A stretch of 64,000 nucleotides of DNA from Cellvibrio sp. OA-2007 (GCF_000953825.1 NZ_BBUL01000086.1:1-64000); one strand, 5' to 3'. Shown: positions 1-8,506, counted from the stretch's first letter. Notes: generated by a model not told the origin, from the letters alone. Numbers and translations: made by a program.

Positions 1-17
1 ATTTTTTCACGCTTTGA

Positions 18-55
18 CAAACTGGATGTAATTTTTAAATTTTTCATCCAGTTTG
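18..55. repeat. 11-bp perfect inverted repeat
   Basis: CAAACTGGATG at 18-28 is repeated as its exact reverse complement at 45-55, with a 16-base A+T-rich loop. No clear T-run follows on either strand. It may be the end of a terminator of an upstream gene lying outside the window, or an operator for the gene starting at 106. The sequence does not decide between them. Confidence 0.45.
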
Positions 56-105
56 CTTTGATCGCAGACACACTTATTTGTGTTAACAGACCCTAGGAGA
101 AAGCA

Positions 106-633
106 ATGGAAATTGGTACAAAAACAATAGCAGCGGCAGTAGGTTTATTTTTTCTCGGTGGATTAAGTGTTTATTTGGTAATGGCTAAATCTGATGCACC
201 AGCACAGCCGGCTCTTACCCAGCACAAAACTGCCGCTATGCAAGAAGCTCTGGAGCAAGTGCGCGCCAATGCCGCAACAGCGCAAGAACAAAGCACTCTC
301 ACTAACCCAGTAATAAACGATGGTGCACCAGAGGCAGAGGCTGTAGAAGAGTTAACCCATGAAGCTTTTTTGGCACAAGCAGAAGCGCGCCGCGAAGAGA
401 GATTAATCAATAAAGAAGAAACAGAACGCCTGGAAAAATTAAAGGCGATGAAAGAGCGCAGCGTGGAGTGCAAGTTTTGGAAACAGCAGCAAAAAACTTC
501 CAGCGCAGCGGCGAAAATAGAAGAAAAAATCAACGAGCATTGCAAGCTACCCAGCTCATCAGCTGCGAGTGAATCAAGCGCAGCAAGTGAAGGTGCGCTG
601 AGTAGCGCATTAAATGAAAACATAACGGAGTGA
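106..633 (+). CDS. Membrane-anchored coiled-coil protein, unknown function
   Basis: 175-residue protein of no family I recognise. An uncleaved N-terminal hydrophobic segment (about residues 7-27, ending before a Lys) would anchor it in the inner membrane with the rest in the periplasm. The remainder is very rich in Ala, Glu, Gln and Lys, with a charged helical stretch at about 85-115 that looks like a coiled coil. Next comes a single Cys-Lys-Phe-Trp motif near 122, a second Cys near 146, and a Ser/Ala-rich tail. The two cysteines could form a disulfide. The start is supported by AGGAGA about 8 bases upstream. The opposite strand is also open here, but its product is Cys-rich and lacks a ribosome binding site, so I treat it as a shadow. 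No function can be inferred. Confidence 0.7.
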   Translation: MEIGTKTIAAAVGLFFLGGLSVYLVMAKSDAPAQPALTQHKTAAMQEALEQVRANAATAQEQSTLTNPVINDGAPEAEAVEELTHEAFLAQAEARREERLINKEETERLEKLKAMKERSVECKFWKQQQKTSSAAAKIEEKINEHCKLPSSSAASESSAASEGALSSALNENITE

Positions 634-660
634 TCGATATAATTTATATCGACATTTTTA
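634..660 (+). terminator. Weak A+T-rich hairpin with T-run
   Basis: TCGATATA (634-641) pairs perfectly with TATATCGA (645-652) across a 3-base loop and is followed by CATTTTTA. It sits directly after the stop codon of the upstream gene. The stem is A+T-rich, so termination would be weak. A second imperfect long-loop repeat, TGGGCTGAA at 665-673 and TTCAGCCCA at 696-704, follows and could act on the opposing gene. Confidence 0.4.
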
Positions 661-724
661 CAGATGGGCTGAATAGCTATCATTAGATTAGAAGCTTCAG
701 CCCACTTTGCCTGCGCAGACAAAA

Positions 725-1246
725 CTAGAAACGATAATCCACATTAAGTGAAACACCGCTTAATTCGATATCTCTAGAACCCATGTCAAAATCCCCACTA
801 CCGACAAGAATGGCACGGTATTCAAAATTAAGATTTAACCTCGGTGTAAGTACAAAACCCACACCCGCCCCATAAGAAATCCCGCTCAAATTAACAGATT
901 CGTCGATAGCATCATCAGATGCGAGCACACCAAAGGTATAACCTAATAACAGATATGTTTTAGCTGTTTCATTAGAGCTTTCAGTACGATAGTAAGCCGA
1001 TCCATAGAAAAGGTCTGCATTATCTTTCATGCCTACACCTAGACGAGCCTCAACACCAACAAACGGATTGAGTTTGTAACCGCCAACAATCTCTTCTGCA
1101 ATCATATCGGACGTATTTTCATATTGAACGTCCACTTTGACATTCGCCACACCGCCGCCCAAATAAAATCCACCCACTGAATTATCTCCGGCCATAGCCA
1201 CTACCGGTAGACTACTTAACATAATCGCAATTAACCAATTTTTCAT
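725..1246 (-). CDS. Small outer-membrane beta-barrel protein
   Basis: 173 residues. A signal peptide of about 19 residues ends at an Ala-Met-Ala-type site before GDNSVGGFYLGGG. The mature part alternates hydrophobic and polar residues, has repeated Gly/Tyr-rich strands and ends in Tyr-Arg-Phe, the C-terminal aromatic signature recognised by the BAM complex. These are features of the OmpA-like / OMP_b-brl transmembrane beta-barrel superfamily with about eight strands. No periplasmic OmpA peptidoglycan-binding domain is present, so it is a barrel only. It is a single gene transcribed toward the preceding gene. Its specific role cannot be told from sequence; pore, adhesin and structural roles are all possible. 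Confidence 0.75.
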   Translation of the reverse strand: MKNWLIAIMLSSLPVVAMAGDNSVGGFYLGGGVANVKVDVQYENTSDMIAEEIVGGYKLNPFVGVEARLGVGMKDNADLFYGSAYYRTESSNETAKTYLLLGYTFGVLASDDAIDESVNLSGISYGAGVGFVLTPRLNLNFEYRAILVGSGDFDMGSRDIELSGVSLNVDYRF

Positions 1247-1373
1247 TTTTTGATTCCTTTAAAATCGTTGTTGTTTTCAAGACGGGAGCAAAGCCCTGCC
1301 CTATCTTACTTGCAGATAAACTAGCGCAGGCATAATAGCCAATTGATTAGTAAATTCCATCTGTTAAAAGCAA

Positions 1374-2141
1374 CTAATTGCTTAATAATCCCACAGCTCC
1401 CTCATAAGTCAGTTTAATTCCCGCCAATAACAAAAAGCCATAACTGAGCCAATAAAAAATGCGGTCTGATACACGGTGATGCAGATAAACGCCTAGCCAC
1501 ACACCTAAGGGCGCCAGTGGTAAAAGTGCAAGTGAGGTGAAAAAAGAGCTGCTGTCAATTTGGCCTAGCCAGACATAGGGGATGAGTTTTATAAAATTAA
1601 TGATGGCGAAAAATAAAATCGTGGTGCCCGCCAAAACTGATTTAGATAAGTGCTGCGGCAATAAATAAATCGCAATTGGTGGGCCACCCGCATGGGCGAT
1701 ATAACTTACATAACCGGCAATACTGCCCCAGAAACTGCCCGCTATTTTGTTGGGTTTACGCTGGGTTAACTGCTCCAAAAAATGCTTGCCCCATAAGTAG
1801 TGCGCGACAAAATAAATCGACAGCACACCAATCATAAAGCGCACCCAATCGGCATTGGTCATTTCAAAGGTTAGCGCACCGGCAACTGTTCCCAGTAGTG
1901 CGCCAGGCAACAAAATTTTTAAATTCAGTTTGTCCCAGGTGCCGCGAAAGCTCCACAAACTAAATGCATCCATACTGCATAAAATAGGCAATAAAATAGC
2001 AGCGGCAAAACGCGGATCAATCATCAACGATAACAGTGGAACAGCGAGCATACCCAAGCCGCCACCAAAACCGCCTTTGGACATACCCACAAGAATGACG
2101 ACCGGCACCGCAAGGAGATAAAAAGAGAGATCACTGATCAT
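1374..2141 (-). CDS. TauE/SafE (TSUP) family sulfite/anion exporter
   Basis: 255-residue polytopic inner-membrane protein of the TSUP family, whose members move sulfite, sulfonates or other organic anions. It has about eight hydrophobic segments. The family hallmark near the N-terminus is visible (Gly-Met-Ser-Lys-Gly-Gly-Phe-Gly-Gly-Gly after the first helix), as is the second-half motif around HAGGPPIAIYLLP that repeats it. I chose the ATG at 2141. The frame stays open to a TTG at 2171, but that adds ten polar residues before a normal first helix. Neither start has a strong ribosome binding site. No sulfur-metabolism genes adjoin, so the substrate is unknown. Confidence 0.8.
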   Translation of the reverse strand: MISDLSFYLLAVPVVILVGMSKGGFGGGLGMLAVPLLSLMIDPRFAAAILLPILCSMDAFSLWSFRGTWDKLNLKILLPGALLGTVAGALTFEMTNADWVRFMIGVLSIYFVAHYLWGKHFLEQLTQRKPNKIAGSFWGSIAGYVSYIAHAGGPPIAIYLLPQHLSKSVLAGTTILFFAIINFIKLIPYVWLGQIDSSSFFTSLALLPLAPLGVWLGVYLHHRVSDRIFYWLSYGFLLLAGIKLTYEGAVGLLSN

Positions 2142-2264
2142 AGAGACTACTGCGCATGATGACTTATTCAATACACGCGCAGCATGATGGCATTAAACCG
2201 ATTTTTCCAGCGCAATCCTTGCGCTTAGCTAATTATTTTACTCTTTTCCTCTTACTCAAGAATC

Positions 2265-2786
2265 TTATTCAAGCGTCACAGGATAATAATCGTATTCGCA
2301 ATAGCCTGAATTGGAGTCGCAAACTTCAATAAACAGATACACTTTCTGCGGTACTTGTTTAACTAATGAGTAAATATCCACTTCTTTGGTAGAACCTTCA
2401 CAAGACATATAAAAATCGCTGGTATATTCGCATACCCAGTTGCCGCTCTGGTCACAGGCGCGCCCGGCACCACACCACTGCGAATAAATCGGCAAGCTGC
2501 CGTTGATAGAAGCGCGATCATTAATGCGCAGTGTCACGCGATAATCTTCAAGACTATCTACATCCCAAAAAATTTCGTACAGCCCATCATAAAGATAGGG
2601 GCTGAGTGCAAGCGGCGGGTGATTAGCAAAGGCAGTATCTGTATCGTAGCTATCAATAATATCGAAGGCACGCAATTCGGGAACGTAATTTTCATGCGGG
2701 TCATCAACTGCGACAGTTTCACCGCCACAGCCAAATAACCCAATAGACAGGAGCAATAGCATTGCAATAGGTAGATTTTTTAACAT
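2265..2786 (-). CDS. Secreted lipoprotein, unknown function
   Basis: 173 residues with a clear lipoprotein signal peptide: hydrophobic core, then lipobox LFGC with the lipidated cysteine at residue 20, followed by Gly-Gly-Glu. The mature domain is acidic, rich in Tyr and Asp, and has eight or so further cysteines (for example QWCGAGRACDQSGNWVCEY and VCDSNSGYCEYDYY), so several disulfides are likely. I recognise no family. It stands alone, with about 90 bases before the next gene and its own 5' region. Membrane choice is unclear: Gly at +2 does not favour inner-membrane retention, so outer-membrane attachment is the likelier fate. Confidence 0.7.
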   Translation of the reverse strand: MLKNLPIAMLLLLSIGLFGCGGETVAVDDPHENYVPELRAFDIIDSYDTDTAFANHPPLALSPYLYDGLYEIFWDVDSLEDYRVTLRINDRASINGSLPIYSQWCGAGRACDQSGNWVCEYTSDFYMSCEGSTKEVDIYSLVKQVPQKVYLFIEVCDSNSGYCEYDYYPVTLE

Positions 2787-2869
2787 GGCTCAACTCCGTA
2801 GAAGCATACAGAGTTGATGCTAGAGTTTTAGCTCTGAATCACACCTGAATAATTAGCAATTCAGTATTG

Positions 2870-3175
2870 CTAATGACGAAGCTGCAGTGACGGTTTTAGA
2901 TTGACCGATCCGTCTTCTTCCAGCTGCGCGTGCTGGGTCGATTCTGCATTCGCCACCATCACGATTGGCTGCATAAACAATGGCCGGCGCACAAACCACA
3001 GATGCCAACCAAAGTTTTCAAGGCTGTGCAGCGCAAGCAACTGGGATTCATTCAAATAGCGCCCAAGGTCGATAGGCACTGCCTTTTGTGCGCCGCGTCG
3101 ATTATCAACAACCTGCTGTAACCGCTCGGCGAGTGTAGATTTGAGGGGCGATTTTGAGGCTCTAAGTTCCGGCAT
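2870..3175 (-). CDS. Conserved small protein, unknown function
   Basis: 101 residues, soluble, no signal peptide. The distinctive central stretch LHSLENFGWHLWFVRRPLF followed by PIVMVANAES is, as I recall, typical of an uncharacterised family seen in pseudomonads and relatives. It ends with a variable Gln/His-containing tail. The start codon at 3175 gives a Lys/Arg-rich N-terminus. The gene is single and lies about 240 bases from the divergent gene to its right. The sequence gives no evidence on function. Confidence 0.6.
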   Translation of the reverse strand: MPELRASKSPLKSTLAERLQQVVDNRRGAQKAVPIDLGRYLNESQLLALHSLENFGWHLWFVRRPLFMQPIVMVANAESTQHAQLEEDGSVNLKPSLQLRH

Positions 3176-3418
3176 GTTGCAACTCCCTTAAAAAATGAAC
3201 CAACCCTGTCGTAGCAAGCACGCAATGCGTGATGCATGTCACAATAAGTGTCGCGAGAATTATCCACCTTGTCAAAAACCGAGTTGGAATATCCAGAAGG
3301 GCTATCAGCATCCTTTTACATAATTGATACACACAATGCCCTGCCAGCCGCTAGAATCACCTATCACTATAAGAATCTACACTCGGTCGCTCACTCACTT
3401 CACTATAGGGTTTACTTT

Positions 3419-3886
3419 ATGAGTCACAGTCGTTTAAGCCATCCAGTTATGAAAAAAATTCTGCTGATCGCCAGCCTTTGTATTAGTCCGCTATCTATGG
3501 CCGACAATAGCGAAATAGACGTGCTGAGCAAAAAAGTTGAGCAGTTGCGCATTGCAATGATTGATGGCGACGCAAAAGCCTTACAACAACTCTCATCGCC
3601 TCAACTCAGCTATGGGCATTCAGGTGGCCACATCGAAGACCAACAAGCTTTTATTGAAAAAATTGTCAGCGGAAAATCTGACTTTGTCACTATGGAATTA
3701 GCGGATCAAACCATCAGTATTTCAGGTGATGTAGCCTTAGTACGTCACAATCTAAACGCCGATATTAAAGATGGCGGCGTACCTAACACGATTCACCTGG
3801 GCGTATTATTGGTGTGGCAAAAGCAGGCGGGAGAGTGGAAACTACTCGCGCGGCAGGCATTTAAATATCCACCCCAAGCGCAATAA
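3419..3886 (+). CDS. Secreted NTF2-like (DUF4440-type) protein
   Basis: 155 residues. A short n-region, then the hydrophobic stretch ILLIASLCISPLSMA, forms a signal peptide cleaved before Asp-Asn-Ser. The mature ~115 residues match the cone-shaped NTF2-like fold typical of DUF4440/SnoaL-like proteins (an EVEQLRIAMIDGDAKALQQL-type first helix, YGHSGGHIED, and a final VWQKQAGEWKLLARQAFKY strand pair). Many such proteins are small-molecule binding domains without a known reaction. Two in-frame ATGs compete: 3419 has AGGG 8 bases upstream and was chosen, while 3449 gives a more classical Met-Lys-Lys-Ile signal peptide start but no ribosome binding site. The next gene follows 40 bases later. Confidence 0.75.
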   Translation: MSHSRLSHPVMKKILLIASLCISPLSMADNSEIDVLSKKVEQLRIAMIDGDAKALQQLSSPQLSYGHSGGHIEDQQAFIEKIVSGKSDFVTMELADQTISISGDVALVRHNLNADIKDGGVPNTIHLGVLLVWQKQAGEWKLLARQAFKYPPQAQ

Positions 3887-3911
3887 ACCCGATTAAAAGC
3901 GCAATCAACTG

Positions 3912-4512
3912 TTTAGAGAATATGTTATGAAACTTTACGGTAGCTACACATCACCCTTTGTTCGCCATGTGCGTATTGTACTGTTGGAAACCGGATTAGC
4001 CTGCGAGTTTATTGAAACCGACCAAACCGGCAGCACAGCAAAATCACCCACCCAGCGGGTGCCATTTTTAGAAGACGGCGATATTTTTTTAACCGATTCC
4101 ACATCGATTATTAAACATCTGCGCGAACGTGTTGGGCAGGAGTACTGCAAAACAGCTAAAGAATTAGATGAGCTGTGCTTAGTGAATACGGTGATGGATA
4201 CTTGCGTAAATTTGTTTTTCATCAAACGCGATGGAGTTGATATTAGCGCGATCCCCTACTTGCAGCGGCAGGCAGCGCGCATTCAATCAACATTGGCCGA
4301 ATTAAATCAACAACAGTGGCCGACAAGCGCACCTTACAACGACGCTCAAATTCGCTTGGCCTGTTTTATCGGCTGGGCAAAATTGCGCAAACAAGTAGAT
4401 TTTTCACTCTACCCTAATCTGGATGCATTTTTTACCTACGCCAACCAGCATCCGCATTTTCAAGCAACACAACCACCGCAAAGTTAACTTGTACCACAAC
4501 ATATTCTCTAAA
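3912..4512. repeat. 15-bp perfect inverted repeat flanking the GST gene
   Basis: TTTAGAGAATATGTT at 3912-3926, immediately before the ATG at 3927, is exactly reverse-complemented at 4498-4512, just after the stop codon at 4487. The right copy lies next to the intrinsic terminator at 4515-4544. The left copy covers the ribosome-binding region of the enclosed gene. Confidence 0.85.
3927..4487 (+). CDS. Glutathione S-transferase family protein
   Basis: 186 residues, cytoplasmic, shorter than the usual 200-220 of the family. The N-terminal thioredoxin-like domain (residues 1 to about 75) shows the start MKLYGSYTSPFVRHVRI, the cis-proline region RVPFLEDG and the glutathione gamma-glutamyl contact DSTSI. 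The C-terminal all-helical domain is short, with TLAELNQQ and FIGWAKLRKQVDF helices. GST-like proteins conjugate or reduce substrates with glutathione; the substrate cannot be told. Ser9 in the TSPFVR stretch is the candidate catalytic residue. The ribosome binding site AGAGA lies inside one arm of the flanking 15-bp inverted repeat. Confidence 0.85.
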   Translation: MKLYGSYTSPFVRHVRIVLLETGLACEFIETDQTGSTAKSPTQRVPFLEDGDIFLTDSTSIIKHLRERVGQEYCKTAKELDELCLVNTVMDTCVNLFFIKRDGVDISAIPYLQRQAARIQSTLAELNQQQWPTSAPYNDAQIRLACFIGWAKLRKQVDFSLYPNLDAFFTYANQHPHFQATQPPQS

Positions 4513-4514
4513 TA

Positions 4515-4544
4515 ATTAAAAAGGCGCCGCGGCGCCTTTTTAAT
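4515..4544. terminator. Bidirectional intrinsic terminator
   Basis: ATTAAAAAGGCGCC (4515-4528) pairs with GGCGCCTTTTTAAT (4531-4544) across a 2-base centre (4 in practice). A-run and T-run on the two sides make it work in both directions, between the convergent GST gene and the ABC permease gene. Confidence 0.9.
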
Positions 4545-4565
4545 TAACTGAATGAACAAATCTAC

Positions 4566-5759
4566 TCAAACTCCATACACAATTTTTGGTTTGCGCAGTT
4601 GCCGCGCCGTACACAACAAAAAGAATCCCGCTAATAAAATTGCCACCAACCATACCTGCAAAAAAAATACTGGTGACACATCGCCACCCAGCAACAAATC
4701 CTTAATTAATACCTGTTGCCCCAACACAGGAACCCAGCGAAACCAATCCGCATAAGCACTAGGATTAAACAAAGTATAAAACAGCGGCACCATTGGAATA
4801 AAAATCATCAGCCCCATGTAGGTTTGCGCATCTTTAAAACTGCGCGCAAACAATGAAATAACAAATTGCAATCCAGTCGCCAGCAATGCTACTGAAGACA
4901 GCACTACATACACACCCGCCAAATCCAATGGGCTTACATTTACCCGCAATCCTAATTCTTTAAACGGCACATAAGCAAAAGCGAGCGCCAGCAGCGCCAC
5001 TTCTATTAATAGCACCATTAAGGTGAGTGAAAAACAAGTAAACCATTTGCCCAATACCAATACCGCAGAGGATGCCGGCGTAATTAACAGCGACTCCAAA
5101 GAGCGCCGCTCGCGTTCACCCGCGGTCATATCCGCACTAAAACCGACACTGGCCATAAACGCGGTGAGAATTAACAGCATGGGTAAACTTGCCATCACAA
5201 AAAAACCCATCTTTTCATCGCTGGCAATATTTAAATCGCGAATCAATACCGGGTTAATAATACCCGGTGAAATTCCCCGCGCTAATAAACGTAAACTGCC
5301 CATGCGCCCGTTCCAACTCCATATTTGCTGGCGCACAAAATGCAAACTTCCCTGCAATTTACTATTGGTCGCGTCAAACACCAGCGCCAATTCAATTGAG
5401 TCACCTGTAGCAAATTTTTCGCGCGCGTCTGCAGGAATAATTAACGCATAACCTAAATCACCGCGCTCAACCTGTTGATAAGCATCCTCGCCGACCGCAT
5501 CAATCTGCACTCCGCGCTCTTGCAGCCAGTCAATCAGCGGCGGCAAATAATCGGCACCTACCACGGCGAGTTTAATCGGCTCGCTGGTCGTTGCGCGGGA
5601 CTGATTACTCATGTGAATAATAAACAGCGAAGAGGCGACAAACACGCCGACAAAATAAATTGGCATCAGCAGCGCCATACGCAAACTTTTGCTATCGCGC
5701 AGCGCATCGCGCCACTCTTTGCGCAGCACTATCGCGATTTTCCCTAACCACTTACCCAT
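4566..5759 (-). CDS. NatB-like ABC-2 export permease
   Basis: 397-residue inner-membrane permease of the ABC-2 / NatB type. One transmembrane helix lies near the N-terminus (about residues 29-47 after ALRDSKSLRM). A long extracytoplasmic domain follows to about residue 180. Then come a cluster of five or six helices (LLILTAFMASVGFSADMTAGERERRSLESLLITP is the conserved coupling region) and a C-terminal helix. The TAGERERRSLESLLITPAS motif is typical of Na+-efflux NatB and related exporters. The ATG at 5759 overlaps the stop codon of the ATPase gene by 8 bases, so the two are translationally coupled partners. The substrate is unknown; NatB of Bacillus exports sodium, but many homologues are uncharacterised. 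Confidence 0.85.
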   Translation of the reverse strand: MGKWLGKIAIVLRKEWRDALRDSKSLRMALLMPIYFVGVFVASSLFIIHMSNQSRATTSEPIKLAVVGADYLPPLIDWLQERGVQIDAVGEDAYQQVERGDLGYALIIPADAREKFATGDSIELALVFDATNSKLQGSLHFVRQQIWSWNGRMGSLRLLARGISPGIINPVLIRDLNIASDEKMGFFVMASLPMLLILTAFMASVGFSADMTAGERERRSLESLLITPASSAVLVLGKWFTCFSLTLMVLLIEVALLALAFAYVPFKELGLRVNVSPLDLAGVYVVLSSVALLATGLQFVISLFARSFKDAQTYMGLMIFIPMVPLFYTLFNPSAYADWFRWVPVLGQQVLIKDLLLGGDVSPVFFLQVWLVAILLAGFFLLCTARQLRKPKIVYGV

Positions 5760-6546
5760 GTTGCAGCTCCTGCTGTGGTTGAACAAGATTGACAAATGCA
5801 TCTTCCAGCGAGTGCGCTTTACCTGCAGCTAGAATTGCCTCCAGAGAACCATCAGCCAAAATTTTCCCGTGTGAAATCACAATAATGCGATCACACAAAC
5901 CACTCACCTCATGCATTAAATGGCTGGAAAAAATCACACAGCGCCCCTGCTGTTTTAATTCGAGCAATAAACGGCGTACCGCGCGTGTGGTAATAACATC
6001 TAATCCGTTGGTGGGCTCGTCGAGTAAAACATGTTGCGGCTGATGCACAATTGCGCGCGCCAATGCAGTTTTCATTCGCTCACCCAACGAGAAACCTTCG
6101 GCGCGCCGCTCGGCGATATTATGCATACCCAGCCACGTAATTAATTGCTCGATCGATTGCTCCAGTTGCGCGCCCTGCAGCCCCTGCAACTCACCGAAGT
6201 AGCGAATATTTTCGCGCGCGGTCAAGCGCTTGTATAACCCCGTATCATCCGGCAGTACACCCAAACCTTGCCGGGCAGCATTGGGGTTTTTACTCACTTG
6301 GTGTTCGTCAACCCACACTTCACCGGAAGTGGGTTGCAGCAAGCCGTAGATCAATCGCATCAAGGTGGATTTACCCGCGCCATTTAAGCCCAGCAGACCG
6401 GTAATTTCGCCATCACTCAGGGTAAAGTTCACGTCGTCCAAGGCGACAATATTATTAGATGGAGCCGCGTTATTTTTCTTGAAAAAATTTATTGAAGATG
6501 TTTTTTTTGCTGCAAAGGTTTTGCTCACATGTTCTACACGAATCAT
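5752..6546 (-). CDS. NatA-like ABC transporter ATP-binding protein
   Basis: 264-residue ABC ATPase. Walker A is GLNGAGKST at residues 53-61. The signature appears as FSLGERMKT rather than the canonical LSGGQ, a variant common in NatA-type proteins. Walker B reads HVLLDEPTNGLD, with the H-loop in IFSSHLMHEV. A 20-residue basic insert (KKTSSINFFKKNN...) after the first strand is unusual and may be a family extension. The ATG at 6546 overlaps the stop of the upstream peptidase gene (ATGA) and is preceded by AGGGAG, which supports this start over the longer open frame. It forms one transporter with the downstream NatB-like permease. Confidence 0.9.
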   Translation of the reverse strand: MIRVEHVSKTFAAKKTSSINFFKKNNAAPSNNIVALDDVNFTLSDGEITGLLGLNGAGKSTLMRLIYGLLQPTSGEVWVDEHQVSKNPNAARQGLGVLPDDTGLYKRLTARENIRYFGELQGLQGAQLEQSIEQLITWLGMHNIAERRAEGFSLGERMKTALARAIVHQPQHVLLDEPTNGLDVITTRAVRRLLLELKQQGRCVIFSSHLMHEVSGLCDRIIVISHGKILADGSLEAILAAGKAHSLEDAFVNLVQPQQELQHG

Positions 6547-8081
6547 TGCTCTGTACTCCCTGCGGAAGACGCTACCTTTTTCTGATTGGCGCCCAACACT
6601 AATGGCAGCGGTTTTATATTGTCGACACAATCCAGTTTTACATCATTCATGGATGCGCGTTCAATAAATTGTGCAATCAATTGCGGCACACAACCTTCGG
6701 TTGAAATAGAGTGATTACCACCCGCAGCGCTGAGCAGAGTTGCATGGGACAAATGCGCAGCAACTGATTGCGCCCAACGCTCGGGAGTTACCGGATCATG
6801 TTTGCCCGACAACAACAATGCGGGCACATCGCTGACAATGGGCTGCCAATAATCTTGTGGCAATTCAGCTTTGGGCCAGAATGCGCAGATAGGCTGTACA
6901 TCCTGCACAAAATGCAAACCTAAAAAGGGTGTGCTGTGCGCAATATCGTCAGCGTTTAACAGCGGCCAATCTTCATTGCACATGACGCTATAACGCATTC
7001 CTTCGGCAATATTCATCTGTTGCGTCTGCTCACCGGAAAGCGATGCAAGCGCGGCAAGTAACCGATAATCTTGTTTTTCGGCATTGCTAATCGCGCGTGG
7101 TAGCAACACGGTTAAATCACGCGAATAGAGCGACATAAACACCAGCGAAGAAAATGTGCGCGGCGTTAAATGCAATGTATCGGGTTGTTGATGACGCGGA
7201 TGCTCATAATTGACCACCAAGGATTCTCCTTTGGTTTGCAGCTCAATTAAACGCTGCAAAACACGCTCAGTTTTTTGCACTATATCGCCAAAAAGAGAAG
7301 CGCAGTCTGTTTGCGCCATGCATTCATCACTTACTGCCGTTAAAGCAGCCATGGCATCGCGGGAAAAATATTTTGGTAGGGCAATCTCCACTGGGGCGAC
7401 GCCATCCAAAATAATAGCGCGCGCCTGTTGCGGATAGCGACGCGCATATTCAAGCGCAACCCGCGTACCATAAGAGCCGCCCCACAGGTTTATTTGCGGA
7501 TAGCCCAAGGCGGCGCGCACCGCATCTAAATCCTGCACGCCGTGAACCGTAGTGTAAAACGCAGCGGAGTTGGTATATTTTTCTGCGCAGTTTTTTATTA
7601 ATTGCAGATATTTTTCTTTCTGTTCAGTTTCAGATAAGAGCAAATCCGCCGCCGACAATTGTTCGCAGCGCAGTGGATTAGATTTGCCCGTACCGCGCTG
7701 ATCAACAAAAATCAAATCGCGATTCTTACGTACATCGGCAAAAAAACTGTGCAGCTGTGTAGCCATTTCAATTGAAGATCCACCAGGGCCACCCTGAATC
7801 AAAAAAAGCGGGTCGGCGGCAGGAATTGGGCTGATCGCCGGTAAACGCAAAATCGCGATACTGATATCCTGACTATTGGCGTCAGCCGAATTTTCCTTCA
7901 ACACCAATTCACCACATTCCGCGCCATACACTAGCGGCGGCTTGCCTGTTTCTACAAAGCCGGGGCAAGGTTTTAGAATGGATTCCGCATTGGTTTTCTG
8001 ATCACTTTTTTCGGTGCAGCCAACTATAAAAAAAAGCGAAAAAAAACACAGAAACCGAGAGGTGAACCAAACAATTTTCAT
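6543..8081 (-). CDS. S33-family alpha/beta-hydrolase peptidase, lipoprotein
   Basis: 512 residues. The signal peptide ends in lipobox IVGC (Cys22), so it is a lipoprotein. The fold is the tripeptidyl/prolyl aminopeptidase-like S33 group. It shows the oxyanion stretch GGPGGSS at about 97-103, QRGTGKSNPLRC near 128-139, nucleophile elbow GGSYGTR with Ser203, and a C-terminal TAP-like segment carrying the acid (LLLSGKHDPVTP) and the base His (GGNHSI). Such enzymes cleave short peptides or esters from the N-terminal side. It is followed at a 4-base overlap by the NatAB-type transporter and preceded 50 bases upstream by the GntR regulator gene. It probably sits in the same transcript and may process what the transporter handles, but that is inference. 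Confidence 0.85.
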   Translation of the reverse strand: MKIVWFTSRFLCFFSLFFIVGCTEKSDQKTNAESILKPCPGFVETGKPPLVYGAECGELVLKENSADANSQDISIAILRLPAISPIPAADPLFLIQGGPGGSSIEMATQLHSFFADVRKNRDLIFVDQRGTGKSNPLRCEQLSAADLLLSETEQKEKYLQLIKNCAEKYTNSAAFYTTVHGVQDLDAVRAALGYPQINLWGGSYGTRVALEYARRYPQQARAIILDGVAPVEIALPKYFSRDAMAALTAVSDECMAQTDCASLFGDIVQKTERVLQRLIELQTKGESLVVNYEHPRHQQPDTLHLTPRTFSSLVFMSLYSRDLTVLLPRAISNAEKQDYRLLAALASLSGEQTQQMNIAEGMRYSVMCNEDWPLLNADDIAHSTPFLGLHFVQDVQPICAFWPKAELPQDYWQPIVSDVPALLLSGKHDPVTPERWAQSVAAHLSHATLLSAAGGNHSISTEGCVPQLIAQFIERASMNDVKLDCVDNIKPLPLVLGANQKKVASSAGSTEQ

Positions 8082-8131
8082 CCTTTAATTCCTTATATCA
8101 ATACCCAAGTAAATTAGTGTCTTATGCACGA

Positions 8132-8506
8132 TCACTCACTGGCAAGCATGTCGCGCAGACTAGCGAGCAGAACCTTGTCGGAAATTTCCAATTGCCGCGC
8201 AGCTATAACCAATTGCTCCAACTGCGGGTGCAAGTGCTGCAATCGCTCTTGTTCAGAATTGTTTTGTTTATTTTGTCGCGCAATTTGCATAGGTTTACCA
8301 CGGTGCCGAATTAACAACCCTTCAACTTCCAGCAAGCTATAGGCTTTGGAAATGGTCATAGGGTTTACCGCATGCTCCAATGCCAGTTCACGTACCGAAG
8401 GCAATTCATCGCCCTCTTTTATTTGACCACCGGCGACCATGCGCCGGATTTGTTCAGCGAGCTGACGATAAATAGGGATGCCGGATTGGGGGTTAAGGGT
8501 AAACAT
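8132..8506 (-). CDS. GntR-family regulator, YtrA type
   Basis: 124 residues. N-terminal winged helix of the GntR family: IPIYRQLAEQIRRMV...GDELPSVRELALEHAVNPMTISKAYSLLEVEGLL. The effector domain is replaced by only about 45 residues of helical dimerisation tail, which defines the YtrA subfamily, usually regulators of ABC transporter operons. The ATG at 8506 shares one base with the stop of the preceding permease gene (TAATG), so it is made from the same transcript as its likely target operon. Its being last rather than first in the operon is a deviation from the usual ytr layout. It probably represses the operon by binding the palindrome at 11767-11790. Confidence 0.9.
   Translation of the reverse strand: MFTLNPQSGIPIYRQLAEQIRRMVAGGQIKEGDELPSVRELALEHAVNPMTISKAYSLLEVEGLLIRHRGKPMQIARQNKQNNSEQERLQHLHPQLEQLVIAARQLEISDKVLLASLRDMLASE

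Noticed and set aside
171-722. Long open frame on the minus strand over the coiled-coil gene
   Set aside because: Product is Cys- and Ser-rich with no ribosome binding site or family match. The plus-strand frame has AGGAGA and a membrane anchor.
2205-2240. Hairpin AGCGCAA-TCC-TTGCGCT as terminator of the lipoprotein gene at 2265
   Set aside because: The 7-bp stem is real, but no T-run follows on either strand, so termination is not supported.
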